Assembly (NCBI GenBank): GCA_007026445.1 | Contig: VDMD01000036.1 | Span: forward strand, 124,001 to 188,000 | DNA: 64,000 nt | Direction of reading: 5' to 3' | DNA from: Schizophyllum amplum | Taxonomy: Eukaryota > Basidiomycota > Agaricomycetes > Agaricales > Schizophyllaceae | Part shown: one piece after another, positions 22,201 to 35,204 of the stretch | Position numbering within the stretch: position 1 is the stretch's first letter | How the letters are laid out: the number at the start of each line of letters is the position of its first letter | Made by a program: the position numbers and the translations under genes | Notes under the pieces: generated by a model | Told to the model about the DNA's origin: nothing | The model's database searches: none | Seen by the model: only the letters and a program-made list of their open reading frames with translations

Positions 22201-24946
22201 TCCACACCAACTTCCTCGCCCTCGTCGCCAAGCGACTCTTCATCTTCGTCCTCGACTGCGCCGGGATGGACCGAAGCCTCAACATCATCCGGAGAACCGT
22301 CATTCACGGCGGCAGGCGCATCGTCGATAAGGTCGTCCATGACTTGATCGTTCTTGACAGCGTCATCAATACTGGTAACTTGCGCTTCGTCGTCCTCGGA
22401 AGAGGCCGTAGTTTGTTTCCCGACGTCCTCTGCCGGTGCAGCAGATTCTGGATAAATACGTCAGCCAACGCGCGCGCTCGAGAACGGTTAGAATCGCACC
22501 TAACACAGCGCCTTCGCTGGCTTCAGATATTGGGATATCGTCGAGAGACTCCTCGAGCGTATCGGCTTGATCGGGAGCCGAGACATCGTCAGTTGTCGAT
22601 TCGAGCTTGACGCCGAGGGTAGTAGGGTTCTCCTTCTCCGTGTATTTGTTCCTGGTGACATGCGCTTCGTCGTCCTCGGCCGAGGGCATGGTGTCATCCG
22701 TAGCGCCCTCATCCGGTGCAGCAGCTTCTGAAGGACCACGTAAGCGAAAACGCGCACTCGAACGAAGCAAATAACATACCTGTATCAGCGCTTTCGCTGA
22801 TTTCGAGGAATGTGGTGTTGTCGAGGGCCACGTCGATCGCGTTGACCTCGGCGGCGACGGTGGGCACGTCCATGTTCGAGCATGGCTCGGCCTCATCGAC
22901 GTTCTCGGTGTCCTCAGTGTCAGTGTCGGTGTCGGTGGCGTCTTCGCTCTCGTCGCCATTGCCCTCGATATCGTCCTTCTTGTCTTCGCCGTCGCTGGAG
23001 TCGCCGGGGTCGTCGTTGTTCCCATTGGTGCCGTTCTCGTTGCCGCCATCCCCGCGGTCCTCAAAGTGGTCGTCGTCGTCGTTGTTATCGTGGTTGTCGG
23101 CGTCCTTGTGTCCGTCCTCGATGTTCTTAATGTCCTGCGCGTCGTCGTCCTCGGCGGAGGTCTTGGTGTGCTCCATAGCGCCCTCGGCCGGTGCAGCAGT
23201 GTCTACATCAGAAAATGCAGTGGTACGAGGAAAGGGAAGTCGTCAGCCGCCCGAATCAAACTCAGAATCTGGTAAAGACATACCTGTAACAGCGCTAACG
23301 CTGGCCTGAAAAGGGGTGGGGTCTTGCGGAGATGGAGTGTCGTTGTCGGGAGATATGATGGGAGCTATGTCGACGAATGGGCTGGGAGCGACGTGGGAGG
23401 ACGGACTGGGAGCGACGTCGGAGGATGGACTGGGAGCTAGGTCGGAGGATGGGCTGGCAGCGACGTGGGAGGATGGGCTGGCAGCGACGTCGGAGGATGG
23501 GCTGGACGCGACTTGGGGAGATGGGTCGAGAGCAACGTCGAGGGATAGGCCGGTAGGATCATCATCCTCGTCGACAGACATGGAGTCTTCGACAGAGAAC
23601 GAGCCATCAGCGGATGAGCTCGATGCATCATTCGCGGACGAGCCCGAGGCGTCGTCCGCGGACGATCCCGACGCGTCGTCCGCGGACGATCCCGACATGT
23701 CGAAGGACGAGTTGTCGTCGCACTCAGAGTCGCGGTCCAAGTCCGCGTCGAACGAAAGAGCATCGATGGCGGCCGCGGTCGCGAGAGCCATCTCAGGCAT
23801 GTCTTGGACTGGCTCGGGCACGTCCTGGACTGGTGCGGGCATATCCTGAACCGATAAGTTGGGCATGTCCTGGACTGGTTCGGGCACGTCCTGGACTGGA
23901 TCGCGTGTCCCCCGAACGATAACGGGTACTGAATCTGCGCGTTCCGTCAGCATTGGTACATTACACACACGATATCCGCTTACCAGCGGCATTCTCATGA
24001 GAGGCAGCAGGGTCATCGACCTCAGGCTCGACGTTCACGACAGAGGAGTCGTCATCGAGTTTCATGCCATGGCTGTTCATCGGAGAAGGTGGTGGCGTGG
24101 GCGTTTGAGCTTCACGGGCGAGGGTTTGATCCTTGACGTGGAGATTGTTCTTGGCGTCGATGGAATCGTTGACGGTGATGGAAGTATCGACGGTGACGGA
24201 ACTATCAGCGGTATCGATGTCCTCTTGAGTAGTCGATATATCTTGTAGGATGTGAGCGAAGGCAGGCGGAGCAGGAGGAAAGACGCACCCGTCGAAGAAA
24301 GTATAGCAATGAAGGAAGGGTCCGTCTTATTAAGCGTCGGCATCGCGTCTTCGACGTAGATAGCGCCGAGAGGTTGAACAGAAGCGTGCTGCTGTGACAG
24401 ACGAGTGAGCTAACGGTCAGAGATGGATGGAGAGAGGGACGTACGGTGCGGACGTTGAAGACTACGAGCTTGATCTATACGAAGATCAGGAGATGAGGGG
24501 GTCATCAACATAGTGAACTCACCAGGAGCGTGCATGCCGAGAGGGAGAGGAGGATCATAATGATCTACAGATCGTCAATGCGACGTCATGAAAGAAGAAA
24601 CATCCCAACTCACATAGGGAAGCCAGTCGAAAGAGCTGGGAGCATTGACGACGTTGACAAGCACCTTAGACAGGTCGGCGCTTATCGTGGCGTCGGCCTC
24701 CGCGGGCGCAGGGAGGAGTATGAGAGGCTGGCATGTAGCCTCCCTCTCCGCGCGACGGGCAAAGATGAGATCGGCCTTCTCCAAGAGTCGATAGATGCGG
24801 TCGTCAAAGACCGAGCCGAGGGGGGCGTCAAACTCGCCCCCAGCGAGGGGTGCTTGCGCAAGCGCCTGCACGGCGCCGGACGCGACATCGAGCCACGACC
24901 AGGGCCAAGACATGGTAGAGATGAGAGGCAGCTGTTGAGCGCTCAA
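19246..24946 (-). CDS. Large acidic multi-exon protein, 3' part frameshifted
   Basis: Reading on the minus strand, the first exon (24946 or 24913 to 24614) begins MSWPWSWLDVASGAV. It is followed by tiny exons encoding a hydrophobic segment (IIMILLSLSACTLL, IKLVVFNVRT), so a membrane anchor is likely. The centre (24.3-22.1 kb) is strongly acidic, with VQD(M/V)PEP, SPSSDVA and SADDASG repeats and Asp/Asn/Glu-rich exons. Three consecutive exons start with the same block (AAAPxEGA, then EDDEA). From 21.84 kb come three related helical repeats of about 95 residues (AQELLDAMPRIEAFYFDK type). The last exon (20225-19248) ends basic (KIKRTRRGRRGKGK). In the repeat region the frame changes at least three times: in a T5 run at 21097, near 20965, and near 20608 (EKLL to NDADELHEKY). 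No known family was recognised. It could be a host gene in decay, a TE-derived gene, or an intact gene with sequence errors. Confidence 0.5.
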
Positions 24947-26830
24947 GAGATGAGCGGGGGAGCGCTGCTGTCGTTAGATGGGTGATGTGGGTGGGGAAGA
25001 AAGAACGAGGGCAAGAAGGACCGGGCATTTAACCAGACCAGCGTCCGTGGGAGGGCCATCAAGGCGGACTAATGGGACCAGTCCCCCTGATGATCACATG
25101 GCGCACACTCGCACAGCTTGGGGGTCCTTCGCGGCCACAAACAAGAGCCACAAGCGTTTATGGGGTTCACGATTCATTCCTGAGACGACTCTGACGTGTA
25201 TGTAGGCTTCTCAGCCAGTCATGAAGGAGGATGGGTGAGCTGCTCGTCGAGGATCCTGGTGGTGAAAGCGAGAACAAGGCGTGGGAACATCTCGACGCAA
25301 ATGGCTCCGCGGGCGGTTCCGTAATGATTCCGTGGCCCACGTGCTCGATGCACGTTGAACTGCCCGTCCTCGTTGCAGGTCGCCCTGTAGCGAGCAGGGC
25401 TTTGTTCAGCCCATATTTCCTCAAGTAGCACGCCCAACCTGCGCCTACAATCCAGAAATCCGTGACGGGAGACCCCCACGGCCGTTTATCAGCTGTTGAT
25501 CCTGATCAGCGCCTCCGAACCGAATCTATTCTATCCCTGAGAAGCGCCGCAGAGCTTCCCAAAGTGCGTATGTCCGTCGCTTAATGACACCAGTTTACTC
25601 ATTCACACACTGTCTTCAGCCTAATACCTACTTTACCCGCTACTTCCTGCACAAAATATCTCTCGAATGACACCCCACATCCTGGGCTTCCCGCGCCTTC
25701 CTCTCGCTCGTGCCAAGCCGCGTCGCTGCCATCCCGTCTACGCTGCCGTTTGTAATTGTTGCTTGCCCGCTACCGGCCTCAGGTTACCGGCCGCTCGAGC
25801 CAGAACATCACATGTTGTCCTACCAAAACCGGAAACAACACTCCCCTGCGGGAAAAGGAAGGTCCTCCGCCACTCAGAACGTTCCTTGTACGTCTCGTGC
25901 GCCCCGCAATAGCGCGGTACGCGTACTATCCATCACTTCCACGCAACGGCGCTCGCCTTCCGCCTGCGGGCTTTTGTTATATCCATAATCCATCATATCT
26001 GGGCGCGGACCCCGGAAACCCAGTTGATTGTTGTGGGCCCCTCTCCCTGGCCCGTGCTTCGGTTCGGGGTCTAAAGACATCCATGAAAGTTCCTCAGCTG
26101 TCCCCGCCTTCCCATGCTTTGTTATATATAAACACTTTGTCAACTGCTGGAATTTATCTTCTCGTGCTCGCTCGCTGGTGGCCAAGGCAATTCTCTTTAT
26201 TCATTCATGGTCTATGTAATGTTACAGATGTGCACATCCTACGCTAAGAGATGAGGGGATGGACATGAAAAGTGCAGATATCGCATGCGACGGACATGTT
26301 TAACTTCGAAGAGGCGGGAGCGAGGGCCACGCAGAGGGGAGCAGGAGTAAAGGACTCGGACAGTGCAGCCTGGAGGAGGGCTCGAGGACCTGCTTATCGT
26401 TGTCGTCGCCTGGATGCGCGATAGAATCGAGTAAGCCAGCTGTCCATGAAGCAGAATCTCGTCCACGCACCGTATCCCTGCAATCTCGACGCCGTCCGTC
26501 ACTTTTGCCGCAGCAACCCTTCCCGCCGAAGCTCCCGAATATCCCACCGCACCGTCGCTTCTTTCCGCCGCCTCTCCAGCTCTTCATCTCGCGCGCACCT
26601 CAGCACGCTCGCACCGCGCCTGCCGTTTTACCGGTCCCCTCCGCGCGAGGATCATTCCCGTAACACCTTCGACGCCTGCTGCATTGATGACGGCTGCCGA
26701 GCGCGACGATGAGGGGATGCGGTGATGGGCACGAAGGGTGGCGAGCTTGAGAGGACGTGCTGGGTGCCGGAGGGTGCGCAAGGACGGCGCTGAGCTTGCA
26801 CTGGTGCAGTTCTGGTCTCGCGGAGGCGAC

Positions 26831-26988
26831 TGCCGTGGCAGACGCGGCATACAGTGGCGGAAGCGGCGTACAGTGGCGGAAGCGGCGTATAGTGGCGGAA
26901 GCGGCGTGCCGTGGCAGACGCGGCGTACAGTGGCAAACGCGGCGTACAGCGGCAGACGCGGAGTACAGTGGCAGGCGCGGCGTACAGT
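26831..26988. repeat. Minisatellite, about 19-bp unit
   Basis: About eight imperfect copies of a 19-bp unit (TACAGTGGCGGAAGCGGCG and variants with CAGACGCGG) run head to tail. The 143-aa and 122-aa reading frames crossing it are repeat artefacts, because the unit is not a multiple of three. Confidence 0.8.
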
Positions 26989-27055
26989 CTCGAGAACTCT
27001 GGGGGCTTCATATCAGCGTGAGCAAGGTGCTGGGGAGAGGCGGGGCGTCTCACGG

Positions 27056-27128
27056 GGGGACTTGGGCGACTCACGCGGGACTTGGGCGACCCACACGGGA
27101 CTTGGGCGACTCACACGAGACTTGAGCG
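27056..27128. repeat. Minisatellite, about 20-bp unit
   Basis: About three and a half copies of a 20-bp unit containing GGGACTTGGGCGACTCACAC follow the 19-bp array within 70 bp. Confidence 0.75.
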
Positions 27129-29113
27129 CATGCGCGCCGGGCTGCGGTCGTATGAATCTCCAGGCCTAGAGAGCCCAGATCCGGTCGGCTGATTTGGACG
27201 ACGAGCGGAACTTGGAGCTGGGAGGCCTTGGTGCCGTTGAATGGCCGGGTGCCGGTAGGCCGCTGTTCGGAATTGTTGGGTCGTTGGCAGTCGAGAGAGG
27301 AGCGCTGGGATCCGTGGTCCTCATGGTCGTGGGAGGAGGGATGCACGAGCGCGGGCGGGCGAAGAATGAGAAAGACGTCCACGCGCCGGCGACGATTCGG
27401 AGGGGAAGAGGCGAGAATGAGAGAAAGGCATAGACGAGGTGGAAGGAGACGCACAGCCTGGCGATCGTGCTCGCCGCCAATCCGGGATGTCGTAAGAGAA
27501 GAAGAAAAAAATTGGACAATGCAGCCGCGTGCCGAGGCTCAAAAAATCGAACAATGGCTCGGCATGGTTTTGTTTGCGCGTGTTTATGTCATGTTGAGTT
27601 GTTGTTCGACGGAAATGGTGTTCTTCGAGGCTCGCTGCGTTGTTCGGTGCTCGTCTCCGTATTTCTTATTCTTCTTGTTGTTGCTCTCTCTCTCCTTGGA
27701 TTACGGGACAGACCTCGTTCTCGCTGATGCTGGAGTCGCAAGCGCGCCGCCCTCCTCTGGAAATCTATCGACGCACTTTGATTTTCGTCGTCCTGACGCC
27801 GATGCGGGAACTGGGGATCTATCTGACAATGCGTTGATTCAGTACCCGCTCGAGGGTAAGGACCTCACGGTGCGGCACGCGCCTGCGTCTTCTCGCTGAA
27901 TATCCTGTCGCTCGACGCTCGCCCGCTACTCTCATCGAGGTGAATGTCAGCTCCTTTTTCCTGTTGGGCCCTCTGATATTCAGTGCGCCTGAGCTATATG
28001 CTCGGCTAGATATTATCTCTGGCTGGAGCGCACCTTTTGTCGATGGGCAACGAGACTCAGATCTTGCCTCGTGTGTTCAAGAGAGTCGTCTCGTATTGGA
28101 ACTATGCTTCACAGATGAGTATGAGCAGTGAATCATCTTGCTCAAGCCTCAACGTACCTGATTCAGAAACGATTACACGAATCTGGTCTTCGGAAGCATA
28201 CACCCCATTGTGCTGCGCGTGGCGGAAGAGGCGATTTCGGAGCGTAGCGTCCGGTCCAAAGCCCACCTATGGCATCCTTGCTTGAGGTAAGTGCGCTTCC
28301 CTACATCCTGGCTTGACGGTTGACTTGTACTTGGATAGTGGAATGACTAGGCCTTTATAGGACCGTAGCTGCGATGACTACTGCGGGGTCGGAACGAGCG
28401 GACGCCGTACAGGTCGCATACCATTCAGTGTGTATCGCCATTTGCATTGAGGTTTCCTGACTGCGACGAGACACCCGCTGCACGGTATCATCTCCTCTGT
28501 GATCTGTGAGTCTTCGAGTGTCGGCCGAGTCCTGATTGATCCTCGCGCTGACCGTCGCTCAAAGGAGTTCAGCAAGCTATGTCCAGATGAGATGATATAC
28601 GTGCGTTGTTTATATCACCTGTGACAGTGGGAGGAGACGGGGAGACATAGCGCAGCATAGCGGACGGGAATGCAAAGCGAGGCAGAGCCACATGACGCGG
28701 CGAGGCCACGCGATTGGGAATCGGGATGAACGTCACGACCCGACCGCATTTGGCAGTCCTTGTCATCCGGATCCAGATCCGGAGCTCGGATCCAGTCACC
28801 GTGTGCTGTGTACGCTGAACGCTGCTGCGCCGACTCGCTATCATATCGAAGTCGGTGAAGACCAGACAGCCCACAAAAGCAGATTGCTCAAGAAGAGGCC
28901 CGGATCACTGTGGAGCAACCATCGCTGCTGGACCTTTCGCTAGACTCGGACGATCTGTTATCTAGCTCTCCATAGATTTCTATAAAAGTAGCTGTAATGT
29001 ACACATGCAATACATATGCACCCCTTGAAGTTATTGATACACCGCTAAATCCCATAAAAATCCTGAATCGTTTGTTGCTTCAAATCGTCTGTTCATCGCT
29101 CAACGACCCACGC

Positions 29114-31318
29114 TCAACGGCACTCAGCCGGAACCGTGGTGTCGTCGGTGTAGCTCCTAGCGTTGACGCCGAGACCGCGGCTAGCAAAGGCGGTCCAGAC
29201 AGTGCAAACATGCTCGCCGCCGTACCTGTTCTCGTCGGCCTGGATCCACGCATCACGCGCCGTCGGGACTATGATATATCGTCAGCACCCAAACGACCGA
29301 GCAAACAGCAATTGACTCACGCGTCGGGTTGCACGGCTGCAGCGCCAAAGCATCGATGAACAGGTGCATATACACCACGTTACCCGCATCGCTCGCCGCG
29401 CTCGTCTTGAAGTCCGCCGAGAACCCGTACTCGCCCACCAGCAGCGCGTACACGTTGTGCAGCATGTTCGCCCACACCTCGCCGATGTCGTGCACCTCGT
29501 TGAGCGTGCGGATCGTCGAGTAGCGGAGCGGGTTCGTGCGCGCGTTCGTCGAGTACGGGTAGCTGCGGATGCCGGCCGTGCTGCCCGTCACCCAGCCGCC
29601 CATCGTGAAGTCGGAGATCGTCGCGCTGGTCTGCTCGGTCCACTCCGCCATCGCGTCGGACCAGCCCTCGCCCATGCCGCCGGACTCGGTCGTCTGGAGG
29701 CAGCGTCCGGTGCCGCCACCCGTTACGCGGTTCGTGATGCCGTGCGTGCCCTCATGCACGGGGATATCGTTCTCGACGTCGCCGTCGCGGCGCGGCTGGG
29801 AAGGATCAGCTGTCGCGGAAGGGACAGGAGAGAAGACGACCCACGTTCGTGTACGTCCAGATGTACATGCGGCACTGTCCGGACTGGCCGTCGGGCGGCG
29901 TCGCGAAGTTGGCGTTGTTGGTGCCGCTCGAGTCTTGCACAGACATGAGCTGCGTGCAGGATCAGTATAGGCGAAACCAGAGCTGGACTAGTACACGTAC
30001 AACGCGGTCGTTGGCTACACCGCCCTTGCCGAAGTTGCTGGTCTGGAAGTTGTACGCCGCCTCCGTAAAGCCGTAGCTACAAGTACCGTCAGTCGAGTTC
30101 AGACAGAAGCAATAATGATCTCACAGGTAGCTGATGTCGTGCAGGCTGTTCATGATGTAGAACGAGTTGACCGTGGCGGCCTGAACGTTGCTCCCGGACG
30201 TCGGCGCCACGCTGGTGTCATACCTGTAGTTGAAGACCTGGCCACTCGAGCTCTGCGAGGTAGTCCCCGACGTCGACGAGCCCTTGTACGCCACGACGTT
30301 GTTGCCCCTGCACGTCTATCAGCATCGATCCCGACAATCAGAGCAAACTCAGGCAACTCACGAGGTGTTAGTCGTCGTGCTGGTGCTGCTCGTGCCGTGC
30401 CAGCCGTACGGCGACGCGGCCGTGAGCGCCGGGTTGCTCAGCGTCTCGATCCCGTCGGTCGGGTCCTGCTTGCTGATCGGCACGACCGTGTACGACGCGT
30501 CGGCGACGAAGTCCGTGATCGAGACGAGCTCGCCAGAGTGCGCGTCGACCATCGCCTCGTACCACGCGTTCGTGTCCTCGTTGCGGATCTGCACGACGTG
30601 CACGAGCGCGACGGTGCCGTCGGCCTTTGCGAGGTACTCGAGGCTCGAGTAGTCGTTGAACTTGCCGTCGAGCTGCGCCTCGATGTCGGAGATGAACGAG
30701 TCGATCTCGACCGTGGGTGTCGAGGCGGCGATGTTGTCTACGGCGCGGCGTCAGAGAGGAAAGGTAAGAAGCTATAAGAGAACGTACCCGTGGACACGAA
30801 GGAGTTGCCGAAGGAGACGACCTTGTCGTCCTTGAAAGCGACGTTGGCGACAGCGTTCACGAAGGGAACGTTGTCCTACACAGACATCAGCATGCCGAAG
30901 TCTTCGCCGGGGAACAAGACCTACGTGAGCCTGGCGCATGTACCCGTAGTGGGCGGACTCGCTCTCGTAGCCGGACTTGAAGTTGACCGCCGACTCGTCG
31001 AGACCAAGCTGCGACGCCACGAAGGCAGTCGACGCCGCCTCAATCCCCTCACGCTTGACGCGCGCAGCATGCGCATCGTCCAAGCCCTTCCCGAACGTCT
31101 GTAAATATCGTCAGTTCCCGGGCGTCGAAGATCCGGCTAGCACGGAAACACACCTTGTACGTCGTCGGCGGGTGGTACGCCTCAATAGTCAGCGCGGGGC
31201 TGATCTCGCGCGTACGGTGCGTGCTGTACTTCACCGTCGCGTCCCAGGGGACCGCGTTGACGGACGAGCACGCGAGCGCGAGCACGACCGCGTTGAGCAT
31301 CTTGCCGAAGGAGAACAT
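29114..31318 (-). CDS. Secreted fungalysin-type metalloprotease (M36)
   Basis: Nine exons on the minus strand encode about 600 residues, the usual fungalysin length. Exon 1 (31318-31154) starts [19 protein letters not shown], a signal peptide, followed by a propeptide (exon 2 from 31098, [14 protein letters not shown]). The FTP/propeptide region continues through [20 protein letters not shown]. The catalytic domain in the 490-bp exon near 29.8-29.3 kb has the zinc-binding HEGTH in [15 protein letters not shown]. The third ligand is the Glu of GEGWSD, 26 residues further. The last exon (29268-29114) gives [15 protein letters not shown] and ends PAEC-Arg-TGA. Fungalysins are extracellular zinc endopeptidases activated by removal of the N-terminal propeptide; they digest structural and dietary protein. 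The family's more usual HEYTH is HEGTH here, which keeps the catalytic residues. All frames join without a break, so the gene appears functional. Confidence 0.92.
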
Positions 31319-32811
31319 GGTGACTGAGCTGAGCGACCGTGAACTGGAGGGCAGGTGCTAGGGATGCGATCCGGGGGAAGGCTTCCTGAGGGATGGCCTT
31401 CGTCGCCGAAAAACTCTTATACACGGACGCGACGAGCCAAGCAGGGGCGGCAGCACTCTGAGGCTCGTGCTTTGCCATGCATTCGCATGCAGTGGCTCGA
31501 GGATGTGGAAGATAGAAGCTCGCTCGTCAATACATGATCAATGTAGTCGCTGGCAGGGCGTGCAGCGCTCATCATAACCGCCATGAGTGCTCCGGCAAGA
31601 TAAGGCTGATTTGGGCTGGGATAGCGGGGAAACCGTGCCACGTGAACGAGACCACCTTCTGAAGAAGCGTCGTCTGTCAGGCGTGCAGCCCTTCGGGTCC
31701 TGTAGGCGCTCATCAGTGTATGTGAATGGACGCGATCGCGGCGAACATACCCGCGTTCCTTGCACATACGGAAGGGAGGTAAGGGGGTGTACCAGGATAG
31801 AAAGGTGTCAGTACGCGTGGTTGCCTATCTGCAGCTGGTGTGGATAGTCTTCTGGTCCAGGCCTGTCCTCGTGGATCTCTGTCTTCTGAATGTTCACAAA
31901 GGCATGACCAGACCACCCGGACCGCCAGCATACGCGGGGCCAAACACATCGTGGAATCCGGATCTCAACATAGATGGGCAAGTGAAGAAGTATATTGTGA
32001 TGTTAGATACGCGTATGGTGTTGGCAGACAGGTTAAGACGGCAGCGATTTCGCATGCGGGCGACAAGGTACGTTTCCGCCGTGGCCGAACTTGCGACTTC
32101 GTGCGCGCCCGGCGTGATATGTCGACATTGGGGTGAGCTGTAAGGCCAATAAGTAGATGGACTAACTCACCGTGAATGCGAAGTCTTTATCGCAAGTTTT
32201 TCCTTGCCTGGAAGTTGAACGACAGATGTAAGGTTGCGTTCAAGAAGTGCCCGGACTTTACGCCTGGGGAATCGCAGTAGACTTACTGAGGTCTGTTGTC
32301 TGTGTCAGTATCTGCTTTGCGCTTTACAATGGCCACGCACCGACACTGCTGACGGTGTGCTGTTCCTGATGTTTGCCCCTGCCCGGTCTTTGCGTTGCGC
32401 CCTTCCTTTCGCCCGCATCCTCGCCAGTGCGCCCGTCATTTCGTGGCCTATACAGTCCGATAACGGATGTAATGGCGAGCCAGAGATATCGCAGAGTCAA
32501 GGGACAGGAAGAGGAAGGAAGGCGGATGCGGCGATATTGGACGGACGGAAGGTGGATGCGAGCACGAGCCACGCCTGCTCGGACCGGCCGGACCGACTGG
32601 ACCGACTGTCTCGCGCCACTTTCTTTGTGCAATGCCACTCAGACCTCACCTTCAGCGTTGATAGCGCTCTAGCTTCCCTTGTCCGTTGCCATAGTATTCG
32701 ATAACTCGGGCGACAGACGCGCTGGCTGGCGAGAATTAGATCAATCTAACGTAGCACTACTAGTAAACATGCATGAATATGGTAACATAACCGCCCCCTC
32801 CCCTCGCCCTC
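31319..32811. other. Intergenic, no supported gene
   Basis: This is the 5' flank of the fungalysin gene and the 3' flank of the F-box/C2H2 gene at 32812. Only short motif-free frames occur. The left edge of duplicate B lies near 32,780, where TACCATATTCATGCAT still resembles the flank of duplicate A at about 18,085. Confidence 0.45.
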
Positions 32812-35204
32812 TCACTCTATACGCAGCTTGTCGTTGGTCACGATTCCATGGCTGGGCATCGTAATCCGCTGAGGAGACATCCTGCCGCCACACCTAAACG
32901 CGAAATCTCTATAACTAATCTTAAATTTGCCATGTCTGGGATTCGTTCAGAAACGCGGCCGACAATGAGAGCAGCGGCACGACTCACCCGTAGGTCAAAT
33001 GCTCATACAGCTCGTCGCTCTCCCGGAAATTCATCCGGCAATGGGTGCAGATCACGAGCTCGTCAGAGAACTCCGGTCGCCAACAAAGCGTCGCAAGCTC
33101 CCAGCGAGCCACAGCCTCCTCCTCCTCCTGTAACCTACAAGCGAAGAAATCGCTGTCCGACATCGTCACGTAGTAAACCTAAGCAGCAGAATCTTCAGTT
33201 TACGACGGGCTTCAGAGGAATGAGGCGTACTTACCACGTTCGGCCAACGCATCAGCATCGACTCCTCCTGCGCCGTCTCGTCCAGTATGAACCAGGGGTC
33301 CTTGAGCAACATTTCCTCGTGCGTCGCCGAGTCCGGATCCGCGTCCGCCAAAGCGATGAGGTCGCGCGCGATATTCCGCAACGGCGGAGAGAACTCGAGA
33401 TACCTCGCCGACCATGGCTGATACCCCGTGCGCTCAAACGTCTCGACACCAAAACGATCCCTTATAAGGGGATCACCGAGAACGTCCGGATACGCCCTCG
33501 CGTGTCGAGCACTGGACCTGGGAGTCATATGGTTGCAGAAGAACGTGGACGCGAGGTAGAGGTCGGACTTGTGAATCGGACCACCGAGCGCCTTCGTCAT
33601 CACCGCGAGGAGCTGGGCATCGGCCTGCTCGCGCCATTCCGTGTAAAACGACCCCGGAATATCGTCGACCAGCTTGCGATAGGCTTCGTCGGACATCTCG
33701 ATCTCGACGGGCGTCTCCTCGATAGCGCTACGGACATGTTCGAGCGTGACGAGGTTCCCGACCGTAGGGAAGACAGCGTCGGGCGGCTGGGCCGCGAGAT
33801 AATCGTCGTAGGCGCCCGAGAATTCTGCATAGCGCCTCTTAATTGTCGCGAGCCGTTCTACTCGAAGCCGCTCATCCCGTAGATCCGTGATGTAGCCAAC
33901 AACATCGCCCTGAATCTTCTTCCAACCTATAGTGACATCAGTCGGTGACTAGACTTCGATGATTGGACGCGTACCACGCTCGGTCAAGGGTTGGCGCTTG
34001 CTGATCAGAGGATGGAACTCGAGCGCGAATACTGACTTCTTGACCTCTTCTTCCCATCCCAGGTCGCGCAGCTTAGCATATATGCTGTCAAAAACGCATC
34101 AGAGAACGGAAACGATCTAAGAAGGGCAAAGAACTCGGACGCACTCTATTTTTCGCCTTAGGCAGATGTCGTCGAGCTCAGCGGATCGCATTTCCTGCCG
34201 CATCGCCTCCCATTCTTCTAAAGCCTCTCCATGCTGGGGTCCGAGTGATTAAAGGGTTTTGGGAGACAACGTTTCACGCATGACTGACCTGTTCCTTCTG
34301 AAACCGCAGCGCTATCTTGTTCTCGAGGAACACTGCGGACTTCTCCGGGTCGTCCCACACCTTCTCATATTCGTCGATGAAGGCCTGGATCTGCTCCCAC
34401 GCATACATGCTATACTCATCGCCGCGACGGTCTGTCAATGGGCAGCTTAGTAGCCGCGCAAGTCAAGACATGCTCCACTGCGCACCTGTGACCATGAAAG
34501 TGGGCAGAATGTCCGTCAGGTGTAGGTCATATCGCTCGAGCTCTGCGATGTTAACTAGTTGTCCCTCCGAGACGAACCTGGAGGTCGTCTTGAGCTCGAC
34601 GTGGAGCACGCAGCATAGAACAGGACGAACTGGCTGTCGAGACATCGCTTGCAGCATCGTAGTCGCGCAGCCCAAGCAACAGTGGACGTATTAGGCGCTG
34701 AACAGAACTGTGCGACCATAGCATTAGCCCCGCTATACTAAGAGGAAAGCGCATACACGCACCATACACGACTTGTCGAACAGAAGACGCGCGTATTGCG
34801 GCTCGTTGAGATCGTCGGGAACCGGGGGAAGGTCTTCCACGCCTTCGAAACTGAGGCGCCAGACTCCCCGCACGCTCTTCTGCATGAGGGTCCCGCGCAG
34901 AGCCTTGTTCGTCCGCGAGACGTTGAGAAGATGGGCAGGATGGAGGTGGCTGAAGATCTACGGCTGCATCAGTAAGAATATCACGTCTAGAGCTTCAGAA
35001 ACGCACCTCATATACAACGTCCAAGGGGAAGTCGAAAAGCGCGGTCAGTCTCTTCCTGGACCGCGTCCCTCGCGCGGGCTTGTCGCTACGCGAAGTCTTG
35101 CGGCGCTTCGCAGGTTTTGGCGGAGCTTCCTCTGCCGCGGTATCATCTTCACGGTCAATGAATTCTTGATCGTCGTTGCGCGGCTGCCGCGTCTTTCTGG
35201 CCAT
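32812..35204 (-). CDS. Intact F-box/zinc-ribbon/C2H2-finger protein (duplicate B)
   Basis: Ten exons were resolved in consistent phase: 35204-35007, 34957-34763, 34707-34631, 34577-34486, 34431-34289, 34233-34145, 34084-33975, 33926-33235, 33178-32988 and 32935-32812. They give 636 residues. The order is a basic N-terminus (KPAKRRKTSRSDK), an F-box across exons 1-2 (LTALFDFPLDVVYE | IFSHLHPAHLLNVSRTNK), and a C-x2-C...C-x2-C zinc motif made by SCM|FC and RCCKRC. A helical middle (YAWEQIQAFIDEYEKVW) precedes a conserved core (ASTFF, YPDVL, TGYQPW, EEMLLKDPWF, RWPNV). A C2H2 finger (CTHC, x12, H, x4, H) follows, then a tail RITMPSHGIVT...LRIE. The start is the first ATG after the duplicated 5' flank. 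F-box proteins normally link substrates to SCF ubiquitin ligases via Skp1; the fingers would be the binding module here (inference). This is the best full-length member of the family in the window. Confidence 0.85.

Larger units (their letters stand above)
24947..29113. other. Gene-poor 4.2-kb region
   Basis: No gene is supported in this region apart from the two minisatellites listed separately. A minus-strand frame at 27166-27519 (117 aa, Ser/Pro-rich) has no homologue in the window and no splice support. The segment from 25,030 to 25,250 probably contains the promoter of the acidic-protein gene. Confidence 0.4.

Noticed and set aside
27166..27519. 117-aa minus-strand frame with a hydrophobic start
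   Set aside because: No clear cleavage site, homologue or splice support; composition resembles background frames nearby.
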